A DNA stretch of 36,307 bases from Pseudomonas capsici (GTDB lineage: Bacteria; Pseudomonadota; Gammaproteobacteria; Pseudomonadales; Pseudomonadaceae): contig NZ_JAFGZD010000033.1 of the NCBI RefSeq assembly GCF_017165765.1, forward strand, positions 1-36,307. The letters run 5' to 3'. A model generated the notes under the pieces. That model saw nothing but the letters and a program-made list of their open reading frames with translations, searched no databases and was not told the origin of the DNA. Shown here in pieces: positions 24,596 through 33,034 of this stretch; position 1 is the first letter of the stretch, and each line of letters begins with the position of its first letter. The translations under genes and the position numbers were made by a program.

Positions 24596-24844
24596 GTGAG
24601 CACACACCTAAATCGTAAATCGCTGGTCGGTTGCCTCTTTGCCTTTGGCCTGATGGCTGGATTCTCCTGCGTAGCATTGGCAGTCGAAGAACGTGGTGAT
24701 CATTTACCTGCTACTTCTGCGGATGCGCCGAACAAGACTGCGACCACGTCAAACGAGGCAACGCCGAATCACGCGACGATGCCTCATACCAAGATGCGCC
24801 ATGAGTCGATGGATCATGACCAAGAAAACAAGAAGGCGGATTGA
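24596..24844 (+). CDS. Small exported Met/His-rich protein between copA and copB
   Basis: This encodes 82 aa starting with GTG; AACGGAGACG lies just upstream. A signal peptide (about residues 1-30) ends CVALA, followed by VEERGDHLPATSAD, then an acidic His/Met tail (HATMPHTKMRHESMDHDQ). The composition suggests a periplasmic copper-binding peptide. It starts 12 bp after the copA stop and ends four bases before copB, so it is clearly in the operon. The sequence just after the signal (EERGDH) faintly recalls the AEGGGDR motif of the PtrA-type proteins, but not enough to call it related. Confidence 0.7.
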   Translation: MSTHLNRKSLVGCLFAFGLMAGFSCVALAVEERGDHLPATSADAPNKTATTSNEATPNHATMPHTKMRHESMDHDQENKKAD

Positions 24845-24848
24845 GATC

Positions 24849-25790
24849 ATGACCAGGAATTTTTTACGCCCAACGTTGATGGTATTGGCAGTTTCTACGA
24901 GTCCTGTCTTCTTTGCCGTGGCTCACGCCGCTGAAGAGATGGATCACTCCAAGATGAACCATGGCTCCATGGGAGCGATGGACCATAGCAACATGGGGGC
25001 TATGGACCACAGCAAGATGAAAATGGACGACGGTCAAATGACCGGCATGGAAAGTATGGATGAAGGGACGCCGACAACCAGTCGAACCCCTGTCCCCGTA
25101 CTTACCGATGCTGACCGTGCAGCCGCCTTTCCAGATGTCGCTGGTCATGGTGTCCACGACAAAACAATCAACTCTTTCATGCTGCTGGATAAGTTTGAAT
25201 ACCAGGATGCTGACAACGGTAGTGCGTTGGCCTGGGATGCGAAAGGATGGATCGGCGGTGACATTGATCGGCTGTGGTTGCGCTCGGAAGGCGAACGTAC
25301 CAATGGCGTGACGGAAAGCGCTGAATTATCCGCGCTCTGGGGGCACTCCATCGGACCGTGGTGGGACGTCGTCACCGGTGTACGACAGGATTTCAAACCA
25401 GGGTCCCCTCAAACCTGGGCCGCACTTGGCATTCAGGGCATGGCCCTCTATAACTTCGAGGCCGAAGCGACTGCCTACATCGGTGAGAACGGTCAATCGG
25501 CTGCTCGGCTGGAAGGCGATTACGACATTCTGCTGACGAATCGATTGATCTTGCAGCCGACGGCCGAGGTCAATTTTTATGGGAAGAATGACCCTCAGCG
25601 CGGCATCGGGTCCGGACTAGCCAACACCGAAGTGGGGCTCCGATTGCGTTATGAGATTGTCCGCCAATTTGCCCCTTATATCGGGGTGAGTTGGAGCCGT
25701 TCTTATGGCAATACGGCAGACTTTGCACGTGAGGAAGGTGAAGATGCCAGCGAGGCACGCTTTGTCGCCGGTATCCGGATGTGGTTCTGA
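24849..25790 (+). CDS. copB: CopB outer-membrane copper resistance protein
   Basis: This encodes 313 aa from the ATG at 24849, where the signal peptide begins (MTRNFLRPTLM... ending AHA); the longer frame from 24693 overlaps the previous gene out of phase. The mature N-terminus carries MDHSKM/MDHSNM repeats that bind copper. From about residue 100 it is an outer-membrane beta-barrel, with INSFMLLDKFEYQDAD at the start and a terminal aromatic residue (GIRMWF). It holds or limits copper at the outer membrane. Its length is usual for CopB. Confidence 0.94.
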   Translation: MTRNFLRPTLMVLAVSTSPVFFAVAHAAEEMDHSKMNHGSMGAMDHSNMGAMDHSKMKMDDGQMTGMESMDEGTPTTSRTPVPVLTDADRAAAFPDVAGHGVHDKTINSFMLLDKFEYQDADNGSALAWDAKGWIGGDIDRLWLRSEGERTNGVTESAELSALWGHSIGPWWDVVTGVRQDFKPGSPQTWAALGIQGMALYNFEAEATAYIGENGQSAARLEGDYDILLTNRLILQPTAEVNFYGKNDPQRGIGSGLANTEVGLRLRYEIVRQFAPYIGVSWSRSYGNTADFAREEGEDASEARFVAGIRMWF

Positions 25791-25799
25791 GAACCGGGC

Positions 25800-26603
25800 A
25801 TGAAGATTACACTGAAGGCGCTGATAGCTGCTGGTCTGGCCACCGTAGCAGCGGCTGCCGGCGTGGTGTATTTCGGCGTGATCAATGTCGGGGCAGATGA
25901 TCCCCACTCTGCCCCCGTCTACGCACTACTTTCTATTGCTCGGGATCGCTCGATCGAAGTGCGCTCGCGCGACATTCAGGTCCCCGACCTGAGCCAAAAA
26001 GCCCTCATCCGTGAAGGTGCTGGCAACTACAACTCGATGTGTGTCGGTTGTCATTTGGCTCCGGGCCTTACAGGCACCGAACTGAGCAACAGCCTTTACC
26101 CCGCACCTCCGAACCTTTCGAAACTGGGCGTCGATGGGCACCCAGCCGCAGCTTTTTGGATCATCAAGCACGGCATTAAATCCACCGGCATGCCCGCGTG
26201 GGGCAAAAGCATGGCCGATCCCTACATATGGGGGATGGTCGCATTTCTCCAGCAACTCCCGTCACTGGATGCAGAGCAATATAAAGCTCTGATCACGAGT
26301 AGCGGTGGCCATCAACACGGTGGTGGCGAAAGCGTGATGCACAACCATGAGGGTCAGCATGGAACGACCCAGGGGCAAAGTGGCGCAGGTGCTGCCAACC
26401 AAAGGGCGGAAGTCCGCGCTCATGATGACGAGAAAAACACGGCACATGCCCATGGCCCCTCCGCAGCGCTGTCTGCAAATGAGCCTGCTGACCACGCCGA
26501 TCATAAGGGTGGGGAAGCTTCAGATGATGCGGCCCCGACTCCAACCGTACAGCCCAAATCACATACACATACCGATGGGAAGGAACATACCCATGCGAAA
26601 TAA
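25800..26603 (+). CDS. Membrane-anchored cytochrome c with His-rich tail
   Basis: This encodes 267 aa. An N-terminal signal or anchor (about residues 8-28) precedes a class I cytochrome c domain with heme site C81-V-G-C84-H85 and axial M130 in STGMPAWGK. From about residue 155 a 110-residue tail is rich in His, Asp and Gln (GGHQHGGGE, HNHEGQHG, ending SHTHTDGKEHTHAK), with no known fold, suited to metal binding. Genes for copper operon cytochromes often sit between copB and copG; they may pass electrons to or from periplasmic copper enzymes. It starts 9 bp after copB and overlaps copG by 11 bases. Confidence 0.88.
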   Translation: MKITLKALIAAGLATVAAAAGVVYFGVINVGADDPHSAPVYALLSIARDRSIEVRSRDIQVPDLSQKALIREGAGNYNSMCVGCHLAPGLTGTELSNSLYPAPPNLSKLGVDGHPAAAFWIIKHGIKSTGMPAWGKSMADPYIWGMVAFLQQLPSLDAEQYKALITSSGGHQHGGGESVMHNHEGQHGTTQGQSGAGAANQRAEVRAHDDEKNTAHAHGPSAALSANEPADHADHKGGEASDDAAPTPTVQPKSHTHTDGKEHTHAK

Positions 26604-27060
26604 CTCTCTTCGTCGCAGACGGGCACTTCGTCTCGCTGCTCTCGTCGCTCTGTTCATCAGTTCAGCCAGTCACGCAGCAGAGCCATTGACGATCGATGTA
26701 CATCGCGACGCTAATTGCGGGTGCTGCAAGAGATGGATCCAGCACCTTGAAGCGAGCGGCTTTACCGTCGTTGATCACGTGGAAACCAACATGAGCGCGA
26801 TCAAGCGCGGTCTCGGGATTTCTCCTGAGCTCTCGTCCTGTCACACAGCAACCGTCAACGGAAAGTTTGTTGAAGGTCACGTGCCCGCCGAGCAAATCAT
26901 TGCGATGAGCAAACGTGATGACCTGCTCGGGATTGCCGTTCCAGGCATGTCGGCCGGCTCCCCAGGAATGGAAGTGGACGGGAAACATGACGCGTATAAG
27001 GTAATCGGATTGTCAAAGGCAGGCACAGACCACGTCGTTGCTGCATACCCCGAAAACTGA
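26593..27060 (+). CDS. copG: CopG (DUF411) periplasmic copper protein
   Basis: This encodes 155 aa from the ATG at 26593; the longer frame from 26347 is antisense-like overlap with the cytochrome gene. The signal peptide ends SSASHAA. The thioredoxin-like fold carries the CopG copper-cluster motif C42-G-C44-C45-K-R-W, with C83-H84 in SSCHTATVNG and H96 in EGHVPAE. The P. aeruginosa homologue is reported to hold a Cys-bridged four-copper cluster and may interconvert copper oxidation states. It is the last gene of the copA operon. Confidence 0.92.
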   Translation: MRNNSLRRRRALRLAALVALFISSASHAAEPLTIDVHRDANCGCCKRWIQHLEASGFTVVDHVETNMSAIKRGLGISPELSSCHTATVNGKFVEGHVPAEQIIAMSKRDDLLGIAVPGMSAGSPGMEVDGKHDAYKVIGLSKAGTDHVVAAYPEN

Positions 27061-27362
27061 TCTTCTAATTGCTCCTGCATGGTGAGGGTCATGGCCATGC
27101 AGAGGACATAGCTCATTTCGACGTAAAAAAGGCGCCACGAGGGCGCCTAAACCGCCTCCCAAACCAAAGGAAAAACAAGGAGGCGGGATGTATCAGGTGG
27201 TCGAGCAATTGTTTACTGTACGTTAGAAACACTCCAGCTGACGGATATAATTTCACAAAACGGATAACTTCAGCCTTTCCTGAAAATTACTTCTAGGTCA
27301 GCGAGCAGTAAGCTAGTTTCGGACAAAGGAAAATTATGCAGTTCTTAAATAATTTTCATTGT
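27061..27362. other. Intergenic region between copG and the DUF2790 gene
   Basis: This 302-bp convergent region has no supported gene. It contains a hairpin just after copG (CTGCATGG at 27075 with CCATGCAG at 27095, no T-run) and a strong leftward terminator (27124-27148). The rest is AT-rich with no visible feature. Confidence 0.6.
27124..27148 (-). terminator. Rho-independent terminator for leftward transcription
   Basis: On the - strand AGGCGCC, loop CTCGT and GGCGCCT form a perfect 7-bp GC-rich stem followed by TTTTT. It should stop leftward messages from the DUF2790 gene and from the transposition genes before they run into the copper operon as antisense RNA. Confidence 0.85.
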
Positions 27363-27704
27363 CTAGCTTCCATGGGGGCAGTTGTCGGCCATGACCTTAT
27401 ATTCCACGGTGTTAAGCTTGCCCGTAGAGTCTTCATAGGTCATGCGTGAAGGAGCAACCCCACAGGTTTTATTGGCTTGCGTGACACTGACGACCTTCTG
27501 GATGTCGAGGTTCATACCATATTCATAATGAACAACTTCAGGAGAAGTCTTGCCATTCCTTGAGGCATATTGTTCCATTGCTTGTTGGTTCTCTTGCATC
27601 ATTCGACCATACACGCGGTCACCGCCTCCTTCAGCCATGGCTAATGAAGATAAGGTCAAAATCGAAGCGGCGCAAAACGCTTTCACTGCTGTCATTGCTT
27701 TCAT
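27363..27704 (-). CDS. DUF2790-family small exported protein
   Basis: This encodes 113 aa with AGGAG before the ATG. A signal peptide ends SSLAMA; the mature protein starts EGGGDRVYGRMM, the same motif as in the two PtrA-type proteins. The C-terminal part (VVHYEYGMNLDIQKVVSVTQ, then CGVAPSRMTYEDSTG, and a second Cys in NCPHGS) is typical of the Pseudomonas DUF2790 family, exported proteins of unknown function often linked to copper loci. The two cysteines may form a disulfide. It lies between tniQ/tnsD(2) and the copper genes, with its own leader region. A CopR-like sequence upstream (27777-27792) has three mismatches and is not convincing. Confidence 0.85.
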   Translation of the reverse strand: MKAMTAVKAFCAASILTLSSLAMAEGGGDRVYGRMMQENQQAMEQYASRNGKTSPEVVHYEYGMNLDIQKVVSVTQANKTCGVAPSRMTYEDSTGKLNTVEYKVMADNCPHGS

Positions 27705-27882
27705 GATTTTCTCCTAAAGCTCAATTTACTGAGTTAAAGAGTAACAAGTGAAAGCTTTCAGAAAGCTGCCGCGAAGGTTACTAATGTGAAAGGTGGACGC
27801 TACCCCGCATTTACGATTTCAAGCCAGATGGGATTTTTGTTAACACCAAAGGCTGGCAGACGCTGACGGAACAAAGATGCCC

Positions 27883-29517
27883 TCAAAAGCTTATTTGAAC
27901 CGGTGGTCCCTCCCAACTCCTCGATACGCCGGTAGACCTGAGCAGGGCCTCCGCGTCGACCCCGGTTCTTGCCAGACTTTCCAGATCCCACTCGAAGAAA
28001 CTGGAAAAAACCAGGAAAACCTTGCTTGATACCGCTGAGGTCAATCTTACCGTCGAGTAATTCACGGGGAGCTTCATCCTGATGAGTTCAGAGACAGTCC
28101 ACACCAAAGTTCTTAGACGGAAATGCCATACTGACTCCTGATGAATCTTGATCTGTTGATACGTAAGAGGGAACCTCTGCATGCGTAGATCCAGCTCATG
28201 AGGTAACGAACCTGGGAGCAGCGATTGCAAATTCCGAATGTTCACTCTCTTCGGATCTTTCGTAACTTTATACAGCTCATCTACGCCCGCTTCGATAAGG
28301 GCTGCATAGGCGTCGTCTCTTGAGTCGACGGACTTTTCGACCTTAACTGTATCTTTTTTAGGTGCATGGAGTTTTGCCATTAACCATGCGTTATCATTTT
28401 CTAGAATCCATTGCGTAGGTTTGTACGCCTTCTTCCAGAGGTACTCGATATCGGCATCGGTACGTAGCGCTAAAAGCAACTCGATTTTTTGGCGATATCT
28501 AGTTTTTTGGCTAAGACGCGATTCTTCGACTTTGGGCGCTCGCGGTGAAACAGCGGCACTCAGCAGGATAGACTCATTCTTCAGAGCCTCTTCAAAGCCA
28601 TCTGCGCTGGAAAACAAATGAAGAGCAATGATCAAATGCCGCGCGAGCGGCATATTTAGCTGACCTTTGTCTGATTTGAGCCGGATCCATTGCTCATGCT
28701 TTCCGGTATTGTAGGCTGGATCAATCTGCGCCAAAAGCTCATCGCCGTAAGCGCTTTGGATGCTGTCGAATAGTTTTGCGATACCTGCATTTTTTCCGAA
28801 AATGAATCCGCGTTTCTTGCATTGGCGGACGTAGCACGAACTTAATACCGTACTGCCTATCGGAGGGATATTGCGTTGCAGGATATCGTGCGCGAACAGG
28901 GCGACTTTCTGTTCCATTTTTGAGCCCTTGTGAGTCGCTGCGCTGTTTAAGGGGCTCCAGCCGCATGCACATGGCTCAGTCAGATTGGGAAGTAGCTTCA
29001 ATTTTCGGTAGAACGGGCGAGAGCACTCGGGGCAGGCATGAATCAATGCGTCGCCATGACGCCAACAGACGGCAACACCGGGTATCTGGTGAGACCGATG
29101 CCAGTAGGCAGAACCCCGATCGATCAAATCCTCCTGAACGCAGGTAGGACATAGCTTAGCCTTGCCATGGGTGGACTCTTCTCTGCGGGGCACTCGTACC
29201 ACCCCGTCATAACCCAGTGGCCCTACGTTGTTCTCTGGCCCCTGCTTAACCCCAAGAAACGGTCGGTAAGCAGGAAAAGTAGTATTGCTTCTGATCAACT
29301 CTGCGAGATTGCTCTCCGATTGCCCCGGCAGCCTGTGCGCGAGACTCTCGATCTGCTTGGGTACGATGCCACCAATGCAAAAGGGTTTCGATGCGAACAA
29401 ATCGCGATAGGTTTCCGTCGCGGTTCTGTTACCTGACAGATAGTGATATCGGGTGACACGAGAGTAAAGCATTTCATCCGGCATCGAAACGGGGAAAAAT
29501 AATAGATCAGACATCAT
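27883..29517 (-). CDS. TniQ/TnsD-family target-selection protein 2
   Basis: This encodes 544 aa. The TniQ domain is N-terminal (FFPVSMPDEMLYSRVTRYHY), and zinc ligands follow: C123, C126, H140, H143, C151, H154, C162 and C165. The long C-terminal half is like that of TnsD, the Tn7 protein (about 508 aa) that binds a specific chromosomal site and recruits TnsC. It is therefore probably a site-specific targeting protein. It is 372 bp downstream of the first tniQ and may have its own promoter. The ribosome site is poor, and the start could be either of two adjacent ATGs (29517 or 29514). The two TniQ proteins are clearly different sequences, not a recent duplication. Confidence 0.9.
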   Translation of the reverse strand: MMSDLLFFPVSMPDEMLYSRVTRYHYLSGNRTATETYRDLFASKPFCIGGIVPKQIESLAHRLPGQSESNLAELIRSNTTFPAYRPFLGVKQGPENNVGPLGYDGVVRVPRREESTHGKAKLCPTCVQEDLIDRGSAYWHRSHQIPGVAVCWRHGDALIHACPECSRPFYRKLKLLPNLTEPCACGWSPLNSAATHKGSKMEQKVALFAHDILQRNIPPIGSTVLSSCYVRQCKKRGFIFGKNAGIAKLFDSIQSAYGDELLAQIDPAYNTGKHEQWIRLKSDKGQLNMPLARHLIIALHLFSSADGFEEALKNESILLSAAVSPRAPKVEESRLSQKTRYRQKIELLLALRTDADIEYLWKKAYKPTQWILENDNAWLMAKLHAPKKDTVKVEKSVDSRDDAYAALIEAGVDELYKVTKDPKRVNIRNLQSLLPGSLPHELDLRMQRFPLTYQQIKIHQESVWHFRLRTLVWTVSELIRMKLPVNYSTVRLTSAVSSKVFLVFSSFFEWDLESLARTGVDAEALLRSTGVSRSWEGPPVQISF

Positions 29518-29889
29518 TTACCGATTAAAGGTAGGGCTCGAAGAGAATGTGCATCCGGGGCAGTATATATGCAACCCCTAAAATTCTGTATCCGGTCTGG
29601 ATTTAAAATGCAAAGCCGCTCAACTTTGAATCGTAGTGAATTCATCTAAATCCTGCCGCGCCCGTATTCCTCGAATACAAAACACGTATCGATAACCCCG
29701 CGTAGGTCAGCCCATGCCGGCAAAACTATTTCGGTTGATCGCGGGTTAGTACGTTTACATGCTGATCGTGATGATCCAGCGTACGCCGGACCTATTCTGA
29801 AGGGGAATTTTTTCATTAACAGAAAAATAATGGGTTTATGGTGAATTGATTTAGAACTTTTTTAGATGGAGGGGGAATGCCCAGCTGGA
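29518..29889. other. Non-coding gap between the two tniQ genes
   Basis: This 372-bp AT-rich gap has no gene I can support. It contains a small palindrome (GTATTCCTCGAATAC) and two arms (AACCCCGCG near 29695 and CGCGGGTT near 29742) that could pair. It may hold a separate promoter for tniQ/tnsD(2). No CRISPR repeats and no TnsB-type site are seen. Confidence 0.55.
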
Positions 29890-31557
29890 TTACAGTATGG
29901 GTCGAATGCTCGCGACCCGGTAGAGCGAAGAACGTGATACAGGCTTGCCCTCCGAGAGCAATTGGCGTCTAGCCCATCGCAGACGCCTATCGTGAAAGCC
30001 TTCGATTGGTTCACATACTTTTTCGAGCATTGCTGCACACAGAGGAAGCTTGCAGAGCTGCTTTTCGAAGCGAGAAAGAACATGAAGCTCCCGACCAATC
30101 CTCGTACGCGAAATGCGGACGGGCTTACCCGCAAGACCATAAAGCGCGTCGGCACACTGACGGACTTCGCCGGCCAGTCTCTCATCGAGAGCAGCAAACA
30201 TTTCGGCGCTATTTAGACGGGGCGTACGATGGGGGCTTGGGTTTGCAGTTAACTCCGAAAGCCACCGCCTATCGTGGCGATACAGCCACGCATACCCCCT
30301 GCATGCATGTGCTTTGTGAATTCGATAATCAGCCTCGAAAGCCGCGCGTCTTGCGCATAGCTCAATGTGAAATCGTGCCTCTCTCCAAGCATCTTGCCCG
30401 CCGGGTACATTTCGGATGTGACGATAGACATACGCTGATGAAACGCCTAGAACGGCAGCGATCTTTTTGGCATCAGCTCCTTCAAGAGCATGTTCCCACA
30501 CAGCGGTTGAGGAACAGTCCAGGCCTCCACCAGGCATCACCGCAGAAGGACGCGTGTGAAGTCGAATGTGAGCTTTCGGGGCACACGCCATCTTCTGTTT
30601 CAAAGGGCATTGACCATGCAGCAAGCTCACCATGTCAATGCCTAGAGCACCGGCCAATAAAATGTATTTGAGCGGATGGTGGGAGGTTATAGGCGTACGA
30701 AGCAGCTTGGTGACCCATGAGGCGGGTGTACCTGCACGAACTTCCCCGAGTATAGAAAATTCCCATTCTCGCGGGAGTGCGGCAAAAAAATCGGCCATGT
30801 GCTGCGCCAGCATGTGCAGGTGCAAGCGATGGTTATCAGAAGCAAGGTTGAGCTGCGTTGCCCTTTGTAAAAGCGTGTAGCGCACCGCCTCCGCCGACAA
30901 AGCAGTGACTTCAGACTCAAGGACCTGAAGTGAGCGCAACGCTATTTCGTGAAGCGGCGGCAGGCACCGCAACGGGGTGTCGAGAAGTACCGTGTGTGCT
31001 TGCACATTCTCATCATTGGGCAGATTGAGTTGCCGAGAGCTGCGGCTGGACCAGCGAGGATCAAGGATCCTGAGTGACGTGCCGTGATGCGGACATACCA
31101 GCACGCCTGGAAGCATGTGGACCCTGTGCCAGTAAGCGACTCCCCGTTGAGCCTGATCTTGTGCGATACATTCTGGGCATAACCGCACTCGGGAGGCGAA
31201 TCCAATACGGCTCGCGTTGACGCCCAGCTTCAACATCAAGCCTTTCCCATCAGCGGTCATCAGCGTCCGAGCGTGTTCGACCTGGCTCATCCTCAAAAAA
31301 GGCGCATAGTAGGGTAATAATGTGTGGCGCATGAGGACCTCGGCGACCGATAGCTCGGTACCGCTGGGTAGCGCATCGACAAAATCCCCTAAGTGACTCG
31401 GGAATGCCACATTTTGCGAAAAAGCTGCCGCCGATTTCAGTCCGGCAAATGCTGCTTGGCAATTACGGACACCACAAAGGCGGGCATAACGAGAAATCAC
31501 GCTGTGCAGCGTCTCGTCGGGAAACGCGGCGGGGAAGAAATGGAGTTTAAGGTGCAC
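29890..31557 (-). CDS. TniQ/TnsD-family target-selection protein 1
   Basis: This encodes 555 aa from a GTG at 31557. A frame open to 31812 would give 640 aa but would overlap tnsC by over 200 bp; GGAGGGGGGTGAA directly before the GTG decides the start. The N-terminal TniQ domain begins LHFFPAAFPDETLHSVISRYARL, with zinc ligands C127, C130, H144, H147, C155 and H157/H158. The C-terminal half includes a putative DNA-binding helix pair (AKKIAAVLGVSSAYVYRHI). TniQ proteins link a target DNA to TnsC. It follows tnsC after 16 bp, so it belongs to the core operon. Confidence 0.91.
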   Translation of the reverse strand: MHLKLHFFPAAFPDETLHSVISRYARLCGVRNCQAAFAGLKSAAAFSQNVAFPSHLGDFVDALPSGTELSVAEVLMRHTLLPYYAPFLRMSQVEHARTLMTADGKGLMLKLGVNASRIGFASRVRLCPECIAQDQAQRGVAYWHRVHMLPGVLVCPHHGTSLRILDPRWSSRSSRQLNLPNDENVQAHTVLLDTPLRCLPPLHEIALRSLQVLESEVTALSAEAVRYTLLQRATQLNLASDNHRLHLHMLAQHMADFFAALPREWEFSILGEVRAGTPASWVTKLLRTPITSHHPLKYILLAGALGIDMVSLLHGQCPLKQKMACAPKAHIRLHTRPSAVMPGGGLDCSSTAVWEHALEGADAKKIAAVLGVSSAYVYRHIRNVPGGQDAWREARFHIELCARRAAFEADYRIHKAHACRGYAWLYRHDRRWLSELTANPSPHRTPRLNSAEMFAALDERLAGEVRQCADALYGLAGKPVRISRTRIGRELHVLSRFEKQLCKLPLCAAMLEKVCEPIEGFHDRRLRWARRQLLSEGKPVSRSSLYRVASIRPIL

Positions 31558-31573
31558 TTCACCCCCCTCCGAC

Positions 31574-33034
31574 TCACGCTTTGTGATACATCGGTGAGAA
31601 CTCAAACAGGTCCTCGTTGAGCCAGCCCGCAGCGCGCAGAGCGTCGAGGGGAGCGTCATGTTCGCTAAGCGCTTTAGCCTCTGAGTTTTCCACAGCAGTA
31701 GCAATCGGCGATGGGTGATCTTTCGCATGAATGGTCGGAGATGGGTCTGCCGGCTTCTCACGGGATACAACGCTTCGAAGCAAGGTAAGGCGATCCTCTC
31801 GTGCCAATCCATCGAAAACCATCATTTCGCTCAGCTGATCCTCAATCGGCAGCAAATCGTCAAACTGTCGCATCCGCTTCGGATCACGGCTACGCAGAGC
31901 TGAAAGGGCTGGCTTTAGAATCTGCATTTTTGAGTTGCTTACCTTCACCAGGATCTCGGCAGTCAAACACTCCGAGCCACTCTGGACCGCATAACGCTGA
32001 CTCAATACCAGCAGCTTGACCAGGAAATCCGTGACGCCTTGAGTGTGCTCATACAGCGTGTCAAAAATCTCGTCGGTCAGCTCAGCCGTCTGTTTGCACC
32101 ACTGATAGCTCCAGAGATTTTCGACCAACAACCGCCACTCCTCATCATCCTTTTCGAATCGTTTGAATTCGAGCGTACCAGCACCACAGACTCGGCGGGC
32201 AGTCCGCATGGCTTCTGAGAACAGGCTAATCGTCGAGTTCGTGCCACTGAAAACCACCGGGATACCGATGTTGTTTACCAAGTGCAGGAAAAAATTCAGC
32301 ATGCTCTCCTTACCACCAGTTTTCGCCAGGTGGAGGTTTTGCAGCTCGTCGATCAACAAGGCGCCGATGAAAAACGTGCTGGCCACCTGCTCCATCTGTT
32401 GCAGCGCATCATTGATGTTTCGATGCCTGTAGCGCTTGTGGTAGTCCTTGTCTCCCAGAGCGTCACCAACCGCATAAAAAAACTGCTGGCAAAATCCAGC
32501 CAGCGATCCATCCCGAGGGCAGTCAAGCTTCAGCCATGTGATTTGGGTATGAACAAACTGCTTTCCCTCATAGCGCTCATGGCGGATTGTCTGTGGATAA
32601 AGGCTCAAGATGGCGTGGAGTGCCGTTGACTTGCCAATGCCGCTCAGGCCGACGACCGTAAACGTTTCTGCAGTGGACTTGAACGCATCGTGGTAACGCT
32701 GAGCTCCCGATAAGGAATGCAAATGCCGGACGGTAGCGGGCGACATCGGGTTACGCCCGACATACCCTCGACGGATGAGCAGTGAGAACAGGGCCTCCAG
32801 TTCCAGATGTAGCAAGAACGGCTGTACGACGGTTCTCAGCCTGTCGATACAGTGGATTCGAGTGGCTCCTTCGAGCGTCAGCTCTTTCGGATCCACCGGC
32901 TGAGGAAAGTTCGAGATCAGTTCAACAGCCGCCGCCTCCGACAATATCGGAGGCAAAGCTTCGATAAGCGGGTTACCCGCATACTCACTAATGTCCTGTC
33001 TGACGTAATTGGCAAACGTCTGTGCACCTTTCAT
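31574..33034 (-). CDS. tnsC: TnsC-like AAA+ ATPase transposition regulator
   Basis: This encodes 486 aa. Walker A is GLSGIGKST (129-137) and Walker B is ALLIDEL (225-231). TnsC forms ATP-dependent rings on target DNA, connects the TniQ/TnsD target signal to the TnsA-TnsB transposase, and enforces immunity near existing copies. The N-terminal 110 residues before the ATPase domain and the C-terminal 130 residues are the regions that contact partners in Tn7. It overlaps tnsB by four bases. Confidence 0.95.
   Translation of the reverse strand: MKGAQTFANYVRQDISEYAGNPLIEALPPILSEAAAVELISNFPQPVDPKELTLEGATRIHCIDRLRTVVQPFLLHLELEALFSLLIRRGYVGRNPMSPATVRHLHSLSGAQRYHDAFKSTAETFTVVGLSGIGKSTALHAILSLYPQTIRHERYEGKQFVHTQITWLKLDCPRDGSLAGFCQQFFYAVGDALGDKDYHKRYRHRNINDALQQMEQVASTFFIGALLIDELQNLHLAKTGGKESMLNFFLHLVNNIGIPVVFSGTNSTISLFSEAMRTARRVCGAGTLEFKRFEKDDEEWRLLVENLWSYQWCKQTAELTDEIFDTLYEHTQGVTDFLVKLLVLSQRYAVQSGSECLTAEILVKVSNSKMQILKPALSALRSRDPKRMRQFDDLLPIEDQLSEMMVFDGLAREDRLTLLRSVVSREKPADPSPTIHAKDHPSPIATAVENSEAKALSEHDAPLDALRAAGWLNEDLFEFSPMYHKA

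Noticed and set aside
27777..27792. CopR-like box upstream of the DUF2790 gene
   Set aside because: On the - strand CTTTCA-CATTA-GTAAC has three mismatches to the motif, too many to call.
27800..27991. A leftward frame beside the end of the second tniQ that reads plausibly (ending NPIWLEIVNAG), suggesting a frameshifted C-terminus
   Set aside because: It mostly overlaps tniQ in another frame and I cannot match it to any family; an alignment of TniQ C-termini would settle it.
29890..31812. A 640-aa version of the first TniQ
   Set aside because: The extra N-terminal 85 residues overlap tnsC and show no TniQ-like sequence; a GTG at 31557 has a very strong ribosome site.
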